64,000 bases of DNA from Halobacillus sp. Nhm2S1 (lineage in GTDB: Bacteria > Bacillota > Bacilli > Bacillales > Halobacillaceae), in assembly GCF_019599545.1 (NCBI RefSeq), contig NZ_JAIEZV010000001.1:558001-622000 (forward strand), read 5' to 3'. The position numbers were made by a program, and so were the translations under genes. Shown here one piece after another: positions 27,440 to 35,928 of this stretch; positions within the stretch are counted from its first letter, which is position 1; the number at the start of each line of letters is the position of its first letter. The notes under the pieces were generated by a model that was not told the origin of the DNA, ran no database searches, and worked only from the letters and a program-made list of their open reading frames with translations.

Positions 27440-27967
27440 ATGAGTTTGTCTGAGCAATCAAAAAAAGAATGGTTGGAATGGTTGAAGGCCATTGCTGTTG
27501 CCATTACACTCGCATTTATATTACGAACCTTTTTCTTTGCCACCTCGATTGTTGAAGGGGCCAGCATGGACCCGACACTCAAAAATGGTGAACGTGTCAT
27601 GTTCAATAAGATTATATATTATGTAGATGAACCCGAACGCGGGGATATTGTCATCATTGAGAGACCAGTAAAAAGTTATGTGAAACGAGTCATCGGCCAG
27701 CCGGGCGACACGGTGGAAATCCGTAATCACGAGCTGTATGTGAACGGTGAGGAGCAGACCCAGGAGTACTTGACGGAAGAGGCAGCCTCCGCAACGCGAG
27801 ATTTCGGACCCATCGAAGTTCCAAAAGGGAAATACTTCGTCATGGGAGACAACCGTTCCATCAGTAAGGACAGCCGGAATGGGCTTGGTTTTGTTGAAGA
27901 GGAAGAAATTATCGGACGTACAGAGTTGATCATTTACCCATTCAATGAATGGGGACTTACGAAATAA
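27440..27967 (+). CDS. Type I signal peptidase (SipS/SipT-like)
   Basis: 175 residues from the ATG at 27440. One N-terminal anchor helix (about 15-35) precedes the catalytic serine in GASMDPTL (Ser42) and the general-base lysine in YVKRVIGQPGDTV (about Lys81); GDNRSISKDSRNGLGFV closes the site. It cleaves Sec and Tat signal peptides at the outer membrane face. The ribosome site GAAAGGAAG is only ~2 nt before this ATG but 8 nt before an in-frame TTG at 27446, so translation may begin there. Confidence 0.92.
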   Translation: MSLSEQSKKEWLEWLKAIAVAITLAFILRTFFFATSIVEGASMDPTLKNGERVMFNKIIYYVDEPERGDIVIIERPVKSYVKRVIGQPGDTVEIRNHELYVNGEEQTQEYLTEEAASATRDFGPIEVPKGKYFVMGDNRSISKDSRNGLGFVEEEEIIGRTELIIYPFNEWGLTK

Positions 27968-27971
27968 ACTC

Positions 27972-28007
27972 AAAAACGACCCTTGATCAGGCGGGTCGTT
28001 TTTTTCA
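27972..28007 (+). terminator. Terminator after signal peptidase gene
   Basis: AAAACGACCC pairs with GGGTCGTTTT across a 10-nt loop, followed by a T run. Confidence 0.88.
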
Positions 28008-28020
28008 TCTCCAATGTCAT

Positions 28021-28170
28021 TCATTTAGTCGTGGCGATTTTTTCCGGCATTTGATGAAGTGTTTCAATCAGTTGATCAAGCTTCCCTTCCACGCGGTGCA
28101 GCAGGTAAAACGTTACCGCTACAGGGAAACCAACATCCGCCAAAATCGAAATCCAAGCATCAATCCCCAT
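28021..28170 (-). CDS. YvrJ-family small membrane protein
   Basis: 49 residues. One hydrophobic helix with the family signature DVGFPVAVTFYLLHRVEGKL, then an amphipathic helix (LDQLIETLHQMPEKI). YvrJ-type proteins often accompany DUF1659/DUF2922 genes; here those two lie upstream on the same strand but a repeat element (28201-28537) and a terminator intervene. ATG at 28170 follows GAGGTGG. Function unknown. Confidence 0.82.
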   Translation of the reverse strand: MGIDAWISILADVGFPVAVTFYLLHRVEGKLDQLIETLHQMPEKIATTK

Positions 28171-28200
28171 ACATCCACCTCTTCTCTTTTTATATATGGC

Positions 28201-28537
28201 CAGTTTTGAAAGACTCCGTTTCTAGATGTTTCCGTGGTTCGTTGCTGTTTTGAGCTTCAGGGGTGGCTGGGAAGCTACTTGCTTTCCTGTGGGGAGCGCC
28301 GAGCTTCCTCGGACTGCGTCCTGCGGAATCTCGCCCCCTATTATCGAGTTGAATTGTCTTCCACTATCTACTATTAGAAGCATAAAGCGCGCTATTTAAG
28401 CTTTTAGGATTTAAACACCTGTACGTAGGAGTTTATTCCAACAGCCCCATCAATCTGGATGGCTGCTTATTTGGAAAAGTGGTTTCGAGACACTAAGCGG
28501 TCACAAATATCTCGAAATTCAGTCTTTCACAAGACTG
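28201..28537. repeat. Non-coding inverted-repeat element, copy 2 (deleted form)
   Basis: Left end GACTCCGTTTCTAGATGTTT (28212-28231) and right end (28505-28527, complement GACTGAATTTCGAGAT) match the ends of copy 1. The left GC-rich module is present (GAGCTTCCTCGGACTGCGTC), the centre shares AGAAGCATAAAGCG and the inner edge TGGTTTCGAGACACT, but the right module is almost entirely deleted. The element accounts for most of the gap between 28171 and 28574. No transposase. Confidence 0.7.
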
Positions 28538-28573
28538 ACATAACATTTAATAATTATAATGATTGATTCTGAT

Positions 28574-28606
28574 AAAAAGAGCCGCTACTTATGGTTAGCG
28601 GCTCTT
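28574..28606 (-). terminator. Terminator after DUF2922 gene
   Basis: AAAGAGCCGCTA pairs with TAGCGGCTCTTT, read leftward into TTTTTATC. Confidence 0.88.
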
Positions 28607-28612
28607 TCATTT

Positions 28613-28825
28613 TTAGAATGTGATATCAAAAACGTTGCGTTCGACGATGCGGGCTTCTTTCTTCTCAACAAGGTCTCCCCCATTAGAATAGAAGCAGCCT
28701 TGAACAAGGATGGCGTCCATCGCCGCACTCACCTGTACAGGATCGACAGGCTCTACCGGGTCGTCCAGGCTGATGGTGACTGTTTTTCCTTCTTCATTCA
28801 GAAATTTAAGCTCCAGCTTTTTCAT
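28613..28825 (-). CDS. DUF2922 protein
   Basis: 70 residues. Matches DUF2922: KLELKFLNEEGKTVTISLDD at the start, a VSAAMDAIL helix and the GGDLVEKKEARIVERN strand. Family function is unknown. It lies 21 bp after the DUF1659 gene, the usual pairing. ATG at 28825 follows GAGGAGG. Confidence 0.85.
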   Translation of the reverse strand: MKKLELKFLNEEGKTVTISLDDPVEPVDPVQVSAAMDAILVQGCFYSNGGDLVEKKEARIVERNVFDITF

Positions 28826-28846
28826 TGATTTCCCTCCTCCTCTAGA

Positions 28847-29071
28847 TTAAGATTCAGTCAAAACTGAGCGGTCATCACGGGCGATATCGACAAGGATATG
28901 CTGCTGTAACGGGGATAGAGCGATCGACACTTCATGCAGTTGTTCATCTGTTGCCTCCGTCTTGATGTTGTTGAATGACTTACGCTTAAGAATCATGTTT
29001 CCGTCTTCATCCGTTCCTGTTGAAAAGACTAGCTGCAAGCGACTGTCTACTTTCAAAGTATTTACGGCCAT
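28847..29071 (-). CDS. DUF1659 protein
   Basis: 74 residues. DUF1659-type sequence (RLQLVFSTGTDEDGNMILKR, then KSFNNIKTEATDEQLHEVS). Unknown function; typically paired with DUF2922 and YvrJ genes. ATG at 29071 is 6 nt after GAGGTG; the GTG at 29080 overlaps the ribosome site and is less likely. Confidence 0.85.
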   Translation of the reverse strand: MAVNTLKVDSRLQLVFSTGTDEDGNMILKRKSFNNIKTEATDEQLHEVSIALSPLQQHILVDIARDDRSVLTES

Positions 29072-29223
29072 CTGCTTCACCTCCTCTCACTTCTATAATC
29101 GAAGGAGAAGAGGAAAAAGTGTCGGTTGTACTCTTATTATTCTTTTCTTTGCTTCTCATCTATGTATCAGCCCGTATGGTGGATGGCAGAAGAGGAAATA
29201 TGGGGCTTATAAAGAAAGGAGAT

Positions 29224-29281
29224 AAAAAAAGCGTCAGGGGAAGGAACCTTGATGGGATTCCTTCCCCTGACGCTTTTTTTC
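29224..29281. terminator. Strong bidirectional terminator
   Basis: A ~21-bp stem (AAAGCGTCAGGGGAAGGA against TCCTTCCCCTGACGCTTT) with a ~12-nt loop and T runs on both strands. It separates the mini-ORF at 29290-29367 from the DUF1659 gene. Confidence 0.9.
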
Positions 29282-29289
29282 ATTAAGTA

Positions 29290-29367
29290 TCAACCATTAT
29301 CAAAAATCGTTAACCCTATGAGGCCCAACATTACAATAATACTGACAAAAAACATAATCATTTCCAT
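29290..29367 (-). CDS. Possible 25-residue membrane peptide
   Basis: A 25-codon frame coding a single hydrophobic helix (MFFVSIIVMLGLIGLTIF). AGAGGGGTGG lies 8 nt before its ATG and the terminator at 29224-29281 follows immediately, which is why it is listed. No family recognised; it could be chance. Confidence 0.4.
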   Translation of the reverse strand: MEMIMFFVSIIVMLGLIGLTIFDNG

Positions 29368-29539
29368 TCTTGTTCCACCCCTCTTTCTTCTCTATCATAG
29401 CAAATATTTAAAGCGTTTGCTTTGCTTGTTTTTATTCCTCTGATATTTTTATCATACCCTGGATAGAAAACGTAAACACACGCGATTTCACAATTCCGCC
29501 ATAAAACATTGAACAGATTGTGAATTACTGAACAAAATA

Positions 29540-29595
29540 TGGATATCCTTTCCTTCTGGGACTATACTTGAATTGTAAGAAAGAGATTTTCTTAC
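29540..29595 (+). promoter_or_regulatory. doxX promoter with palindrome at the start site
   Basis: TGGATA (29540-29545) and TATACT (29563-29568) are 17 bp apart. The palindrome GTAAGAAA / TTTCTTAC (29575-29595) covers the predicted start of transcription, a usual repressor position. Upstream, TTCACAAT (29488) and ATTGTGAA (29517) form a second, wider dyad. Confidence 0.45.
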
Positions 29596-29643
29596 AAAAC
29601 ATCATGTGAAATGGTGAACAAACTATTATGAGGAGTGAGTTCC

Positions 29644-30153
29644 ATGTTGAATGAAATGTTACGAAACAACAAGGTGGTTGCGATGATCCTTACCGTCTTT
29701 CGTGTTTACCTGGGGTATGCCTGGTTGACCGCTGGCATCGGAAAAATGACAGGCGGGTTTGAAGTAAGTGGTTTTCTGAATGGAGCGATTGCGAAGGCAG
29801 AAGGCGCACACCCGGCTGTCCAGGGATGGTGGGCCGCATTCCTTGAACAATTCGCCCTTCCGAATCATGAGTTTTTCGCTTTCATCGTTATGTGGGGAGA
29901 AGTTCTTGCAGGCCTTGCACTTATCTTAGGATTATTCACGAACGTAGCCGCTTTCGGAGGCATTCTCATGAACTTCGCTTTCTTATTCAGTGGAACAGTC
30001 AGCACGAACCCGCAGATGGTTCTGCTCACCATCTTTATCCTTGTTGCCGGTGCCAATGCCGGGCGCTATGGATTAGATCGCTGGGTCTTGCCAACACTCA
30101 AAAAACAAGGCACCAAACTTCACATGAGAAGAGGAAGACTTGCTCATCAATAA
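29644..30153 (+). CDS. DoxX-family membrane protein
   Basis: 169 residues with four predicted helices. RVYLGYAWLTAGIGKM near the start and MWGEVLAGLALILGLFT are DoxX family marks. B. subtilis relatives (CatD, MhqP) respond to quinone and thiol stress; function here is unproved. ATG at 29644 is 8 nt after AGGAG; the GTG at 29635 overlaps that site. It precedes carotenoid block 1 but ends in its own terminator. Confidence 0.85.
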   Translation: MLNEMLRNNKVVAMILTVFRVYLGYAWLTAGIGKMTGGFEVSGFLNGAIAKAEGAHPAVQGWWAAFLEQFALPNHEFFAFIVMWGEVLAGLALILGLFTNVAAFGGILMNFAFLFSGTVSTNPQMVLLTIFILVAGANAGRYGLDRWVLPTLKKQGTKLHMRRGRLAHQ

Positions 30154-30161
30154 TACACCCG

Positions 30162-30193
30162 AGCCCTATGGATTGCGCATAGGGCTTTTTTCG
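30162..30193 (+). terminator. Terminator after doxX-type gene
   Basis: AGCCCTATG pairs with CATAGGGCT, followed by TTTTTT. Confidence 0.88.
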
Positions 30194-30270
30194 TTTATTT
30201 TACTTCCGGATGAGGTATGATGATTTTATACATAACTCTTTTGAGGACCGTAAAATGAGAGAGGTGCTCT

Positions 30271-31044
30271 ATGGCTACTTATATTTTCCGATTTTTTATT
30301 TTCTGGTACATATGTGGAGTTTTTTTAGTGACGTTTGACTTGCTTCCCCCCTGGCTGGAATGGGCGAACAGCGTTTTCTTGATTACTGCAGGGGTCGTGG
30401 CAGGGATCTATTTTATGAAGATGTACGGCGTTTGGCGCGGAATCATCTACAGCCTGATCATCATTGTTGTCAGTATCTATGTGGAACATTTGGGAGTAAA
30501 ATACAATTTCTTATTCGGAGCCTATCATTATACGGAAAACTTCGGACTAAAGATTGCCGATACACCGATTACGATTGGATTTGCGTGGCTGTTGATTATC
30601 GGCTGTTCTCATGAACTGGCCCGGGTGTTATCGAAGGGATGGAGTCTTTGGGCCAGCCGGTTCATTTTTGTTCTCTCAGGTGCGCTTGCAGCGGTGACCA
30701 TGGACCTTATTCTCGACCCGGTTTCTTTCAAAGTGAAGGAATATTGGATTTGGGAAGATCCCGGCTTCTATTACGATATTCCGTTTTCCAACTTCTTTGG
30801 CTGGTTTGTATTGGCTGCCTTCTTTCACCTGATTTTTCTGTTTATCCATCGGGACTTGGAAGGTAGAGACGTTCACCCTTGGCCGGGAAGGATGGTTCTG
30901 ACGTTCGGCCTGATTATTTTCCTTTTTCTCTGTATCGCATTCACCGGCCGGTTGTATGGAGCGATTGTGTTCGTAAGTGCTCTTACACTCTTATGGTATG
31001 GTCTGTACTTTTGGAGGAGATCAAATGTTTCAACCCGCACGTAA
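30271..31044 (+). CDS. DUF422 carotenoid biosynthesis protein (CruF-like hydratase)
   Basis: 257 residues with seven predicted helices. Conserved acidic and aromatic motifs FLFGAYHYTENFG, TMDLILDPVS, EYWIWEDPG and YYDIPFSNFFGWF are those of DUF422, which includes CruF-type carotenoid 1',2'-hydratases. In block 1 it precedes acyltransferase, glycosyltransferase and CrtP-like genes; hydration of a linear carotenoid end would create the hydroxyl that is then glycosylated. That role is inference. ATG at 30271 follows GAGAGGTG. The next gene overlaps its end by 20 bp. Confidence 0.85.
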   Translation: MATYIFRFFIFWYICGVFLVTFDLLPPWLEWANSVFLITAGVVAGIYFMKMYGVWRGIIYSLIIIVVSIYVEHLGVKYNFLFGAYHYTENFGLKIADTPITIGFAWLLIIGCSHELARVLSKGWSLWASRFIFVLSGALAAVTMDLILDPVSFKVKEYWIWEDPGFYYDIPFSNFFGWFVLAAFFHLIFLFIHRDLEGRDVHPWPGRMVLTFGLIIFLFLCIAFTGRLYGAIVFVSALTLLWYGLYFWRRSNVSTRT

Positions 31045-31687
31045 AACACCTTGGATCGATTGGGGATTCACCCGCTTCAATCGTTTATTTTTAAACTATC
31101 ATTTCAATGACATCCGGATTCAGACCCCTGAGTCGATACCTGATGAGAAGACACTGTTTCTTATCAATCATTCGACATGGTGGGATCCGCTCGTTATCTT
31201 TTATATCAACGATCGCCTTGTTCAATCAGACGGTTACGGCATGATGCACGAAGAAGGGATCCGCCGTTTTCCTTTTTTCCGGAGGATCGGTGCCTACTCA
31301 GTGAGCGGTGAGGACCGCCGCCATTTGATGGAATCATTAAAATACAGCAAGCGTCTGCTTGAGCAGGGCAAAACAGTGTGGATCTTTCCTCAAGGGAATG
31401 AACAGCCTCTTGAGAAAAGACCGCTTGAATTTTTTTCAGGCATCAGTTACCTCACCCAGAAGTGTCGGGACATTAAAATCGTTCCCGTTTCCTTGTACTA
31501 TGCGCTTGAGCATACAAGAAAGCCGAATGCGTACATACGACTGGGAGAAGCTCTCCCCAAACAGGAATACGTATCACTCCCTAGAAAAGAAATGACCCGG
31601 TATTTTGAGAAGAAGGTCACCGAACAGCTGGATGAATTACGAGAAGACATCATCCAGGAAAACCTTCATTCCTTTAAAAAATTATAG
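31025..31687 (+). CDS. PlsC-like acyltransferase (carotenoid block)
   Basis: 220 residues. Acyltransferase box NHSTWWDP (His-x4-Asp, near residue 48) and FPQGNEQP (the glycine-rich substrate motif) are intact, as in lysophosphatidate acyltransferases. In this operon it more likely esterifies the sugar of a glycosyl-carotenoid, as in staphyloxanthin-type pigments, than phospholipid; inference. ATG at 31025 follows GGAGGAG and overlaps the DUF422 gene. Confidence 0.85.
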   Translation: MFQPARKTPWIDWGFTRFNRLFLNYHFNDIRIQTPESIPDEKTLFLINHSTWWDPLVIFYINDRLVQSDGYGMMHEEGIRRFPFFRRIGAYSVSGEDRRHLMESLKYSKRLLEQGKTVWIFPQGNEQPLEKRPLEFFSGISYLTQKCRDIKIVPVSLYYALEHTRKPNAYIRLGEALPKQEYVSLPRKEMTRYFEKKVTEQLDELREDIIQENLHSFKKL

Positions 31688-31705
31688 TGGAAAGGAGGAA
31701 TCAAG

Positions 31706-32818
31706 ATGTCGTTGGTATTTTTCATTCTTTTGATCATCACCATCGTTCTGAATGTGTGGACCATTTTCAACAGCCTCTTCCTGTACCCTTTATCAGCGCA
31801 ACAGGAGCTTGAAGCAAAGCCATCTGTTTCATTACTCGTCCCACTGAGAAATGAAGTGGACAATGTAGAAGGATTGATCCGGTCGTTACGTTCGCTTACT
31901 TATCCCGATTTGGAAATCATCCTGCTTGATGATCATTCCGAAGATGGCACCTTCGATAGGCTCAACGAACAGGTCGCAGGTGATGAACGTCTTACTGTCA
32001 TTCAGGGAAAAGAGCTCCCCGAAGGCTGGAACGGAAAAGTTCATGCCTGTCACCAGCTCGCGCAAGCGGCTACCGGAGAGTATTTTTTATTCCTTGATGC
32101 CGATGCCCGGGTCGCACCTGGTGTCATTCAACAAACCCTTGCTAGGATGCAGCAGAAGAAGGCAGGCATGTTGAGTGGGTTTCCCAATTATCCCAATGCC
32201 AATTTTCTCAGTCATATGCTCGTTCCGCTACAGCATATGGTTGTCCTGCTGCACCTCCCCCTTTTCGTCGCTAACCGGACAACGAAGCCGATGTTCACAG
32301 CTGCCTGCGGAATTTTCATCATGATTGAAAAGAACGTCTACGAAGCGATCGGCGGACATGCATCCGTAAAAGGCTCTCTTGTGGAAGACGTACATATTGC
32401 GAGAGAAGTAAAAAAGCACGGATACAAAATGATCCTTGCAAACATTACGGAATCCGTGCTTTCCTACATGTACGATTCTGGAAAAGAGACATGGGAAGGC
32501 TTTAAGAAGAATGTGTACACAGGGATTGGTCGATCGGCGGGCATGGTGGTGTTTTTGACCTTGTTCTATGCTGTCGTTTTCTTAGCCCCCGCTGTCTTTG
32601 CAGTCGTAGGACTTGTCAGCGGAAATTATGCCTTATTTCTTCCGTATCTTTTAACAGTTGCGTTCAAGATGTATGTGGACGCCCGGACCGGACATCCGTT
32701 ATGGCTATCCTTCCTTCTGCCCGTCGCAGTCGTGTTGTTGATCGCAATCATGATGGCGTCGATGTTCGTTCATAAACGAGGAGAAAAATACCAGTGGAAA
32801 GGGAGGTTCTATCAATGA
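31706..32818 (+). CDS. Family 2 glycosyltransferase (CrtQ-like)
   Basis: 370 residues. An N-terminal helix, then a GT2 domain with nucleotide-sugar motifs LDDHSEDGT (near residue 75), FLDADAR (near 130) and the catalytic EDVHIARE (near 226); three C-terminal helices end in QWKGRFYQ. The layout matches CrtQ, which attaches glucose to diaponeurosporenoate in staphyloxanthin synthesis. ATG at 31706 follows AAAGGAGG; its stop overlaps the next start (ATGA), indicating tight coupling. Confidence 0.88.
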   Translation: MSLVFFILLIITIVLNVWTIFNSLFLYPLSAQQELEAKPSVSLLVPLRNEVDNVEGLIRSLRSLTYPDLEIILLDDHSEDGTFDRLNEQVAGDERLTVIQGKELPEGWNGKVHACHQLAQAATGEYFLFLDADARVAPGVIQQTLARMQQKKAGMLSGFPNYPNANFLSHMLVPLQHMVVLLHLPLFVANRTTKPMFTAACGIFIMIEKNVYEAIGGHASVKGSLVEDVHIAREVKKHGYKMILANITESVLSYMYDSGKETWEGFKKNVYTGIGRSAGMVVFLTLFYAVVFLAPAVFAVVGLVSGNYALFLPYLLTVAFKMYVDARTGHPLWLSFLLPVAVVLLIAIMMASMFVHKRGEKYQWKGRFYQ

Positions 32819-34287
32819 AAGTGGCCATCATCGGGGGAGGCCTTGGCGGCTTATCCGCTGCCGTCACCCTCGCCAAGCACGGAGCTGATGTAAGACTGTT
32901 CGAAAAGAATGATCACTTTGGTGGAAAAATGATGAGCGTCGATGAAGGTGGATTTCACTTTGATTTTGGTCCCAATACCATCACGATGCCTGAAGTGTTT
33001 CAGGACGTGCTCAGACAAGGAGGACTCGATCCACGGGAGGAGCTTCCTTTTGCGAAAATCGTCACACATACGAGAAATGAATTTCACGACGGGACGACGT
33101 TTGATTTTTCCACAGATCAAAGGTATATGAAACAGCAGCTACAACGCTTGGATCCTAAGGGGCACGTGATGTATGAAGATTTCCTAATTGAAATTGAACG
33201 CTTATACCACCTGTCCCAAAAACATTTTCTGCACAGGACTTTCAATGGGTGGAGCGACTACCTTTCCCCCTCCCTCGCCAAAAGCATGACGAAAGTGCGT
33301 CCTCTCGAATCGATGGATCACTTTTTCAGGCGTTATTTTTCAAATCCGAAGATCATCCAGGCTTTGAACCGCTATTCCACATACATTGGTTCCAACCCTT
33401 ATCAGGCACCCGCCACGTTCAGTATGATCGCTCATCTCGAGTGGAATGATGGGGTCTATTTTGTCCGCGGTGGCAATACGAGGATTGCGGACCGGTTCGT
33501 CAAAGCTGCAGAAAACGTAGGGGTAAGGTTATACAGCGGAACAAAGGTTACCCGTATCCTTCACGAAAATCAAAAAGTGACAGGTGTAGAGACGGATGAT
33601 GGCGACCAATTTGAAGCAGACCATGTGATCATGAACGGCGATCTCCTCCAGGCTGTTCCTGAATTGATTGATCCAGAAGCGAGACGCACGATGACCAACC
33701 GGAAATTAAATGGCTACGATCCTTCCATCTCAGCCTTTGTCATCATGGCCGGACTTGATACAAAAATCCGTCGGTTGAAGCATCATCATTTATTTTTCTC
33801 AAGCGATTATAAAAAAGAATTCAACGTTTTAAGAAACGGCTATTACGCGGATGATCCGACGATTTACATTTGTACTTCTTCCAAATCGGATTATTCCGTC
33901 TCTTCTCAAGGAGATAACTGTTTTATCCTCGTCAACGCACCCGCCCTCCAACAAAAAGGCGGTTACGATAAGCAGGCGTACAAAAACCATATTTATGATC
34001 GACTCCAGGATGCCGGGGTTCCCATTAAAGATCATATCCAGGTCGAAAAAGTATGGGATCCCGCGGACATCGAAAGACATTTTGGTGCCTACCGTGGATC
34101 TTTGTATGGTCCTTCTTCCAACCGCAGGTCCCAAGCGTTTATGAGGCCGTTCAACAAATCCCAGGATCTTGACGGGCTCTGGTTTTGTGGGGGAAGTACG
34201 CACCCGGGCGGCGGGTCTCCGATGGTCGTGTTGAGTGGACAGAATGTTGCGAATGAGATTTTAGGAAAACTTGTCCAAATCGAATAG
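32815..34287 (+). CDS. CrtP-like carotenoid oxidase (phytoene-desaturase family)
   Basis: 490 residues. FAD fold (VAIIGGGLGGLSAAVTLAKHG) at the start and the C-terminal FAD motif WFCGGSTHPGGGSPMVVLSG. The C-terminal third (KVWDPADIERHF, AYRGSLYGPSSN) is closer to staphylococcal CrtP, the diaponeurosporene oxidase that makes the terminal aldehyde, than to CrtN. It may therefore correspond to CrtNb or CrtNc of halophilic bacilli; which one is not decided. ATG at 32815 follows GGGAGG. Confidence 0.85.
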   Translation: MKVAIIGGGLGGLSAAVTLAKHGADVRLFEKNDHFGGKMMSVDEGGFHFDFGPNTITMPEVFQDVLRQGGLDPREELPFAKIVTHTRNEFHDGTTFDFSTDQRYMKQQLQRLDPKGHVMYEDFLIEIERLYHLSQKHFLHRTFNGWSDYLSPSLAKSMTKVRPLESMDHFFRRYFSNPKIIQALNRYSTYIGSNPYQAPATFSMIAHLEWNDGVYFVRGGNTRIADRFVKAAENVGVRLYSGTKVTRILHENQKVTGVETDDGDQFEADHVIMNGDLLQAVPELIDPEARRTMTNRKLNGYDPSISAFVIMAGLDTKIRRLKHHHLFFSSDYKKEFNVLRNGYYADDPTIYICTSSKSDYSVSSQGDNCFILVNAPALQQKGGYDKQAYKNHIYDRLQDAGVPIKDHIQVEKVWDPADIERHFGAYRGSLYGPSSNRRSQAFMRPFNKSQDLDGLWFCGGSTHPGGGSPMVVLSGQNVANEILGKLVQIE

Positions 34288-34341
34288 CCTCCTGCATACT
34301 CCTTCCCTTTTCAGCCAAGCTAAAAAAGGGAGGTGTCCGGA

Positions 34342-34503
34342 ATGGAGAAGAACAAACGCAACAAACCGCAAAAAGAAGAAAAGCGCCCGATGAATCCTGT
34401 GACCAATGACCTTGGAGTCGACCAGGATGAACAGGCGATGAACGGCGATTACGGCATGCTTGAGACGGAAGAAGAAGATCGTCTGCACGACCGTAAGAAA
34501 TAA
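34342..34503 (+). CDS. Small charged hypothetical protein
   Basis: 53 residues, very rich in Lys, Asn, Glu and Asp, without hydrophobic core; probably disordered. Good ribosome site (GGGAGGTG) before ATG at 34342. Last gene of carotenoid block 1, directly before a strong terminator. No family recognised. Confidence 0.65.
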   Translation: MEKNKRNKPQKEEKRPMNPVTNDLGVDQDEQAMNGDYGMLETEEEDRLHDRKK

Positions 34504-34546
34504 AAAGAGGAAAACATAGCCGCACAGCTATGTTTTCCTCTTTTTT
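34502..34546. terminator. Bidirectional terminator between carotenoid block 1 and MFS gene
   Basis: AAGAGGAAAACATAGC pairs with GCTATGTTTTCCTCTT (34505-34543) with T runs at both sides. Confidence 0.92.
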
Positions 34547-35777
34547 AGTCCTCGTCTGTTAAGGTTTCATCCATTCTGAAGAGCGAAAGCATACCAGACA
34601 AAATCGGAAGTGCTCCAACGATCCCGATCGCCCAGGGTACGGAAAAAAGATCCGCAAAGACACCGGCAAGAATGGCGCCGAACGCATATCCGCTGTCGCG
34701 CCAAAAACGATAGACGCCCAAGGAAGTCGCTCTCCATTCCGGTCTGGCGACATCACTGATCGAGGCAAGGATGGTAGGGTAGACCATCGCTGTACCAATT
34801 CCCAAGAAAAAAGCACCGGTCAGCCACATGGGATACGTTTGGGCAAGGAGAATAAACCATAGGGAAAGGCCTTGAAGCAGCATTCCTGAAACGATCAATT
34901 TCTTCCTGCCGATTTTGTCACTCCATATCCCTGTGAACAATTGAAAGAATCCCCAGGCCGCCGGGTAGAGCGCGACAACTGTCCCTACTTGACCGACACT
35001 CAGACCCCCAGCACTCAAGAAAATAGGAAACAGTCCCCACGCCATTCCATCTTTTAAGTTCGTCGTGAGACCAGCCAGACTACCGCTCGCTAAATTTTTA
35101 TTTTTCCATGTCGTTTGCTTGAAGACCTCTTTGGTTGATGAAGCGACTGTCGAACCCGTCTTTTTCACCTGGCTTTGTACATGCTTGTTCGTATCTTCAG
35201 CAAAACAGGATAAGAAGAACCCTAGGATGACGAGAACAATGCCGATGTAAAAAGGTTCTGGTACAAGGGAGTATTGAGAAGCCACGTAACCGGAAACAGC
35301 AGCCATAACGGCTACACCGATGTATCCAGCAAATTCATTGAACCCGACAGCCAAACCTCTTTGTTCAGGCTTCGCGAGGTCCACCTTCATATTAACCGTC
35401 ATCGACCATGTCAGGGCCTGATTGATTCCAAGAAATAGGTTAGCGACAACGATCACCCACCACGCCTCTGCAAAAATGACGAGCAGAGGGGCGATAAGAC
35501 CGATGGCCCAGCCACCTAATAGCACGCGCTTTCTCCCCCACCGGTCCGCCATGCTTCCCGCGAAAAAGTTCATCACCGCTTTTGAAAAACCGAAGCTGAC
35601 GATAAAAGACAGCGCGGCACTCGTAGAAGCTATTCCATAAACTTCTTCTCCAATGGTCGGCAAGATCGTGCGTTCCAAGCCAACCATGGAGCCAACAAAG
35701 AAGTTCACGAGGACGAGGAGGGAAAATGAAAGGATATTTTCCCTTACTCCTATCTTTATGGATGGTTTCATTTTCAT
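34545..35777 (-). CDS. MFS transporter (12 helices)
   Basis: 410 residues, two six-helix halves with central loop near 195-225. Motif A occurs in both halves (MADRWGRKRVLLGG; SDKIGRKKLIVSG). The substrate is not evident; relatives are annotated as drug or sugar efflux proteins. ATG at 35777 lies 9 nt after AAGG; GTG at 35780 is an alternative. Confidence 0.82.
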   Translation of the reverse strand: MKMKPSIKIGVRENILSFSLLVLVNFFVGSMVGLERTILPTIGEEVYGIASTSAALSFIVSFGFSKAVMNFFAGSMADRWGRKRVLLGGWAIGLIAPLLVIFAEAWWVIVVANLFLGINQALTWSMTVNMKVDLAKPEQRGLAVGFNEFAGYIGVAVMAAVSGYVASQYSLVPEPFYIGIVLVILGFFLSCFAEDTNKHVQSQVKKTGSTVASSTKEVFKQTTWKNKNLASGSLAGLTTNLKDGMAWGLFPIFLSAGGLSVGQVGTVVALYPAAWGFFQLFTGIWSDKIGRKKLIVSGMLLQGLSLWFILLAQTYPMWLTGAFFLGIGTAMVYPTILASISDVARPEWRATSLGVYRFWRDSGYAFGAILAGVFADLFSVPWAIGIVGALPILSGMLSLFRMDETLTDED

Positions 35778-35891
35778 CACCTGCTACCTTTTTGTTTTCA
35801 TTCCACCATGTTACCACACGGGGTATTCAAATGAAAACACGACATCCTTTGCATCGACGGTGAGGATTTTCGATTCCTATCGCTTCATTAA

Positions 35892-35923
35892 TAAAAAGCA
35901 TGCCTCGTGTAAAGGCATGCTTT
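35892..35923 (-). terminator. Terminator of the dpp-ykf operon
   Basis: AAAGCATGCCT pairs with AGGCATGCTTT, read leftward into TTTTTATT. It closes the nine-gene operon. Confidence 0.88.
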
Positions 35924-35928
35924 CAGTA

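Noticed and set aside
29110-29286. Rightward frame with one hydrophobic helix that reads into the terminator at 29224-29281
   Set aside because: It runs through the terminator stem, and its GTG start has only a weak ribosome site.
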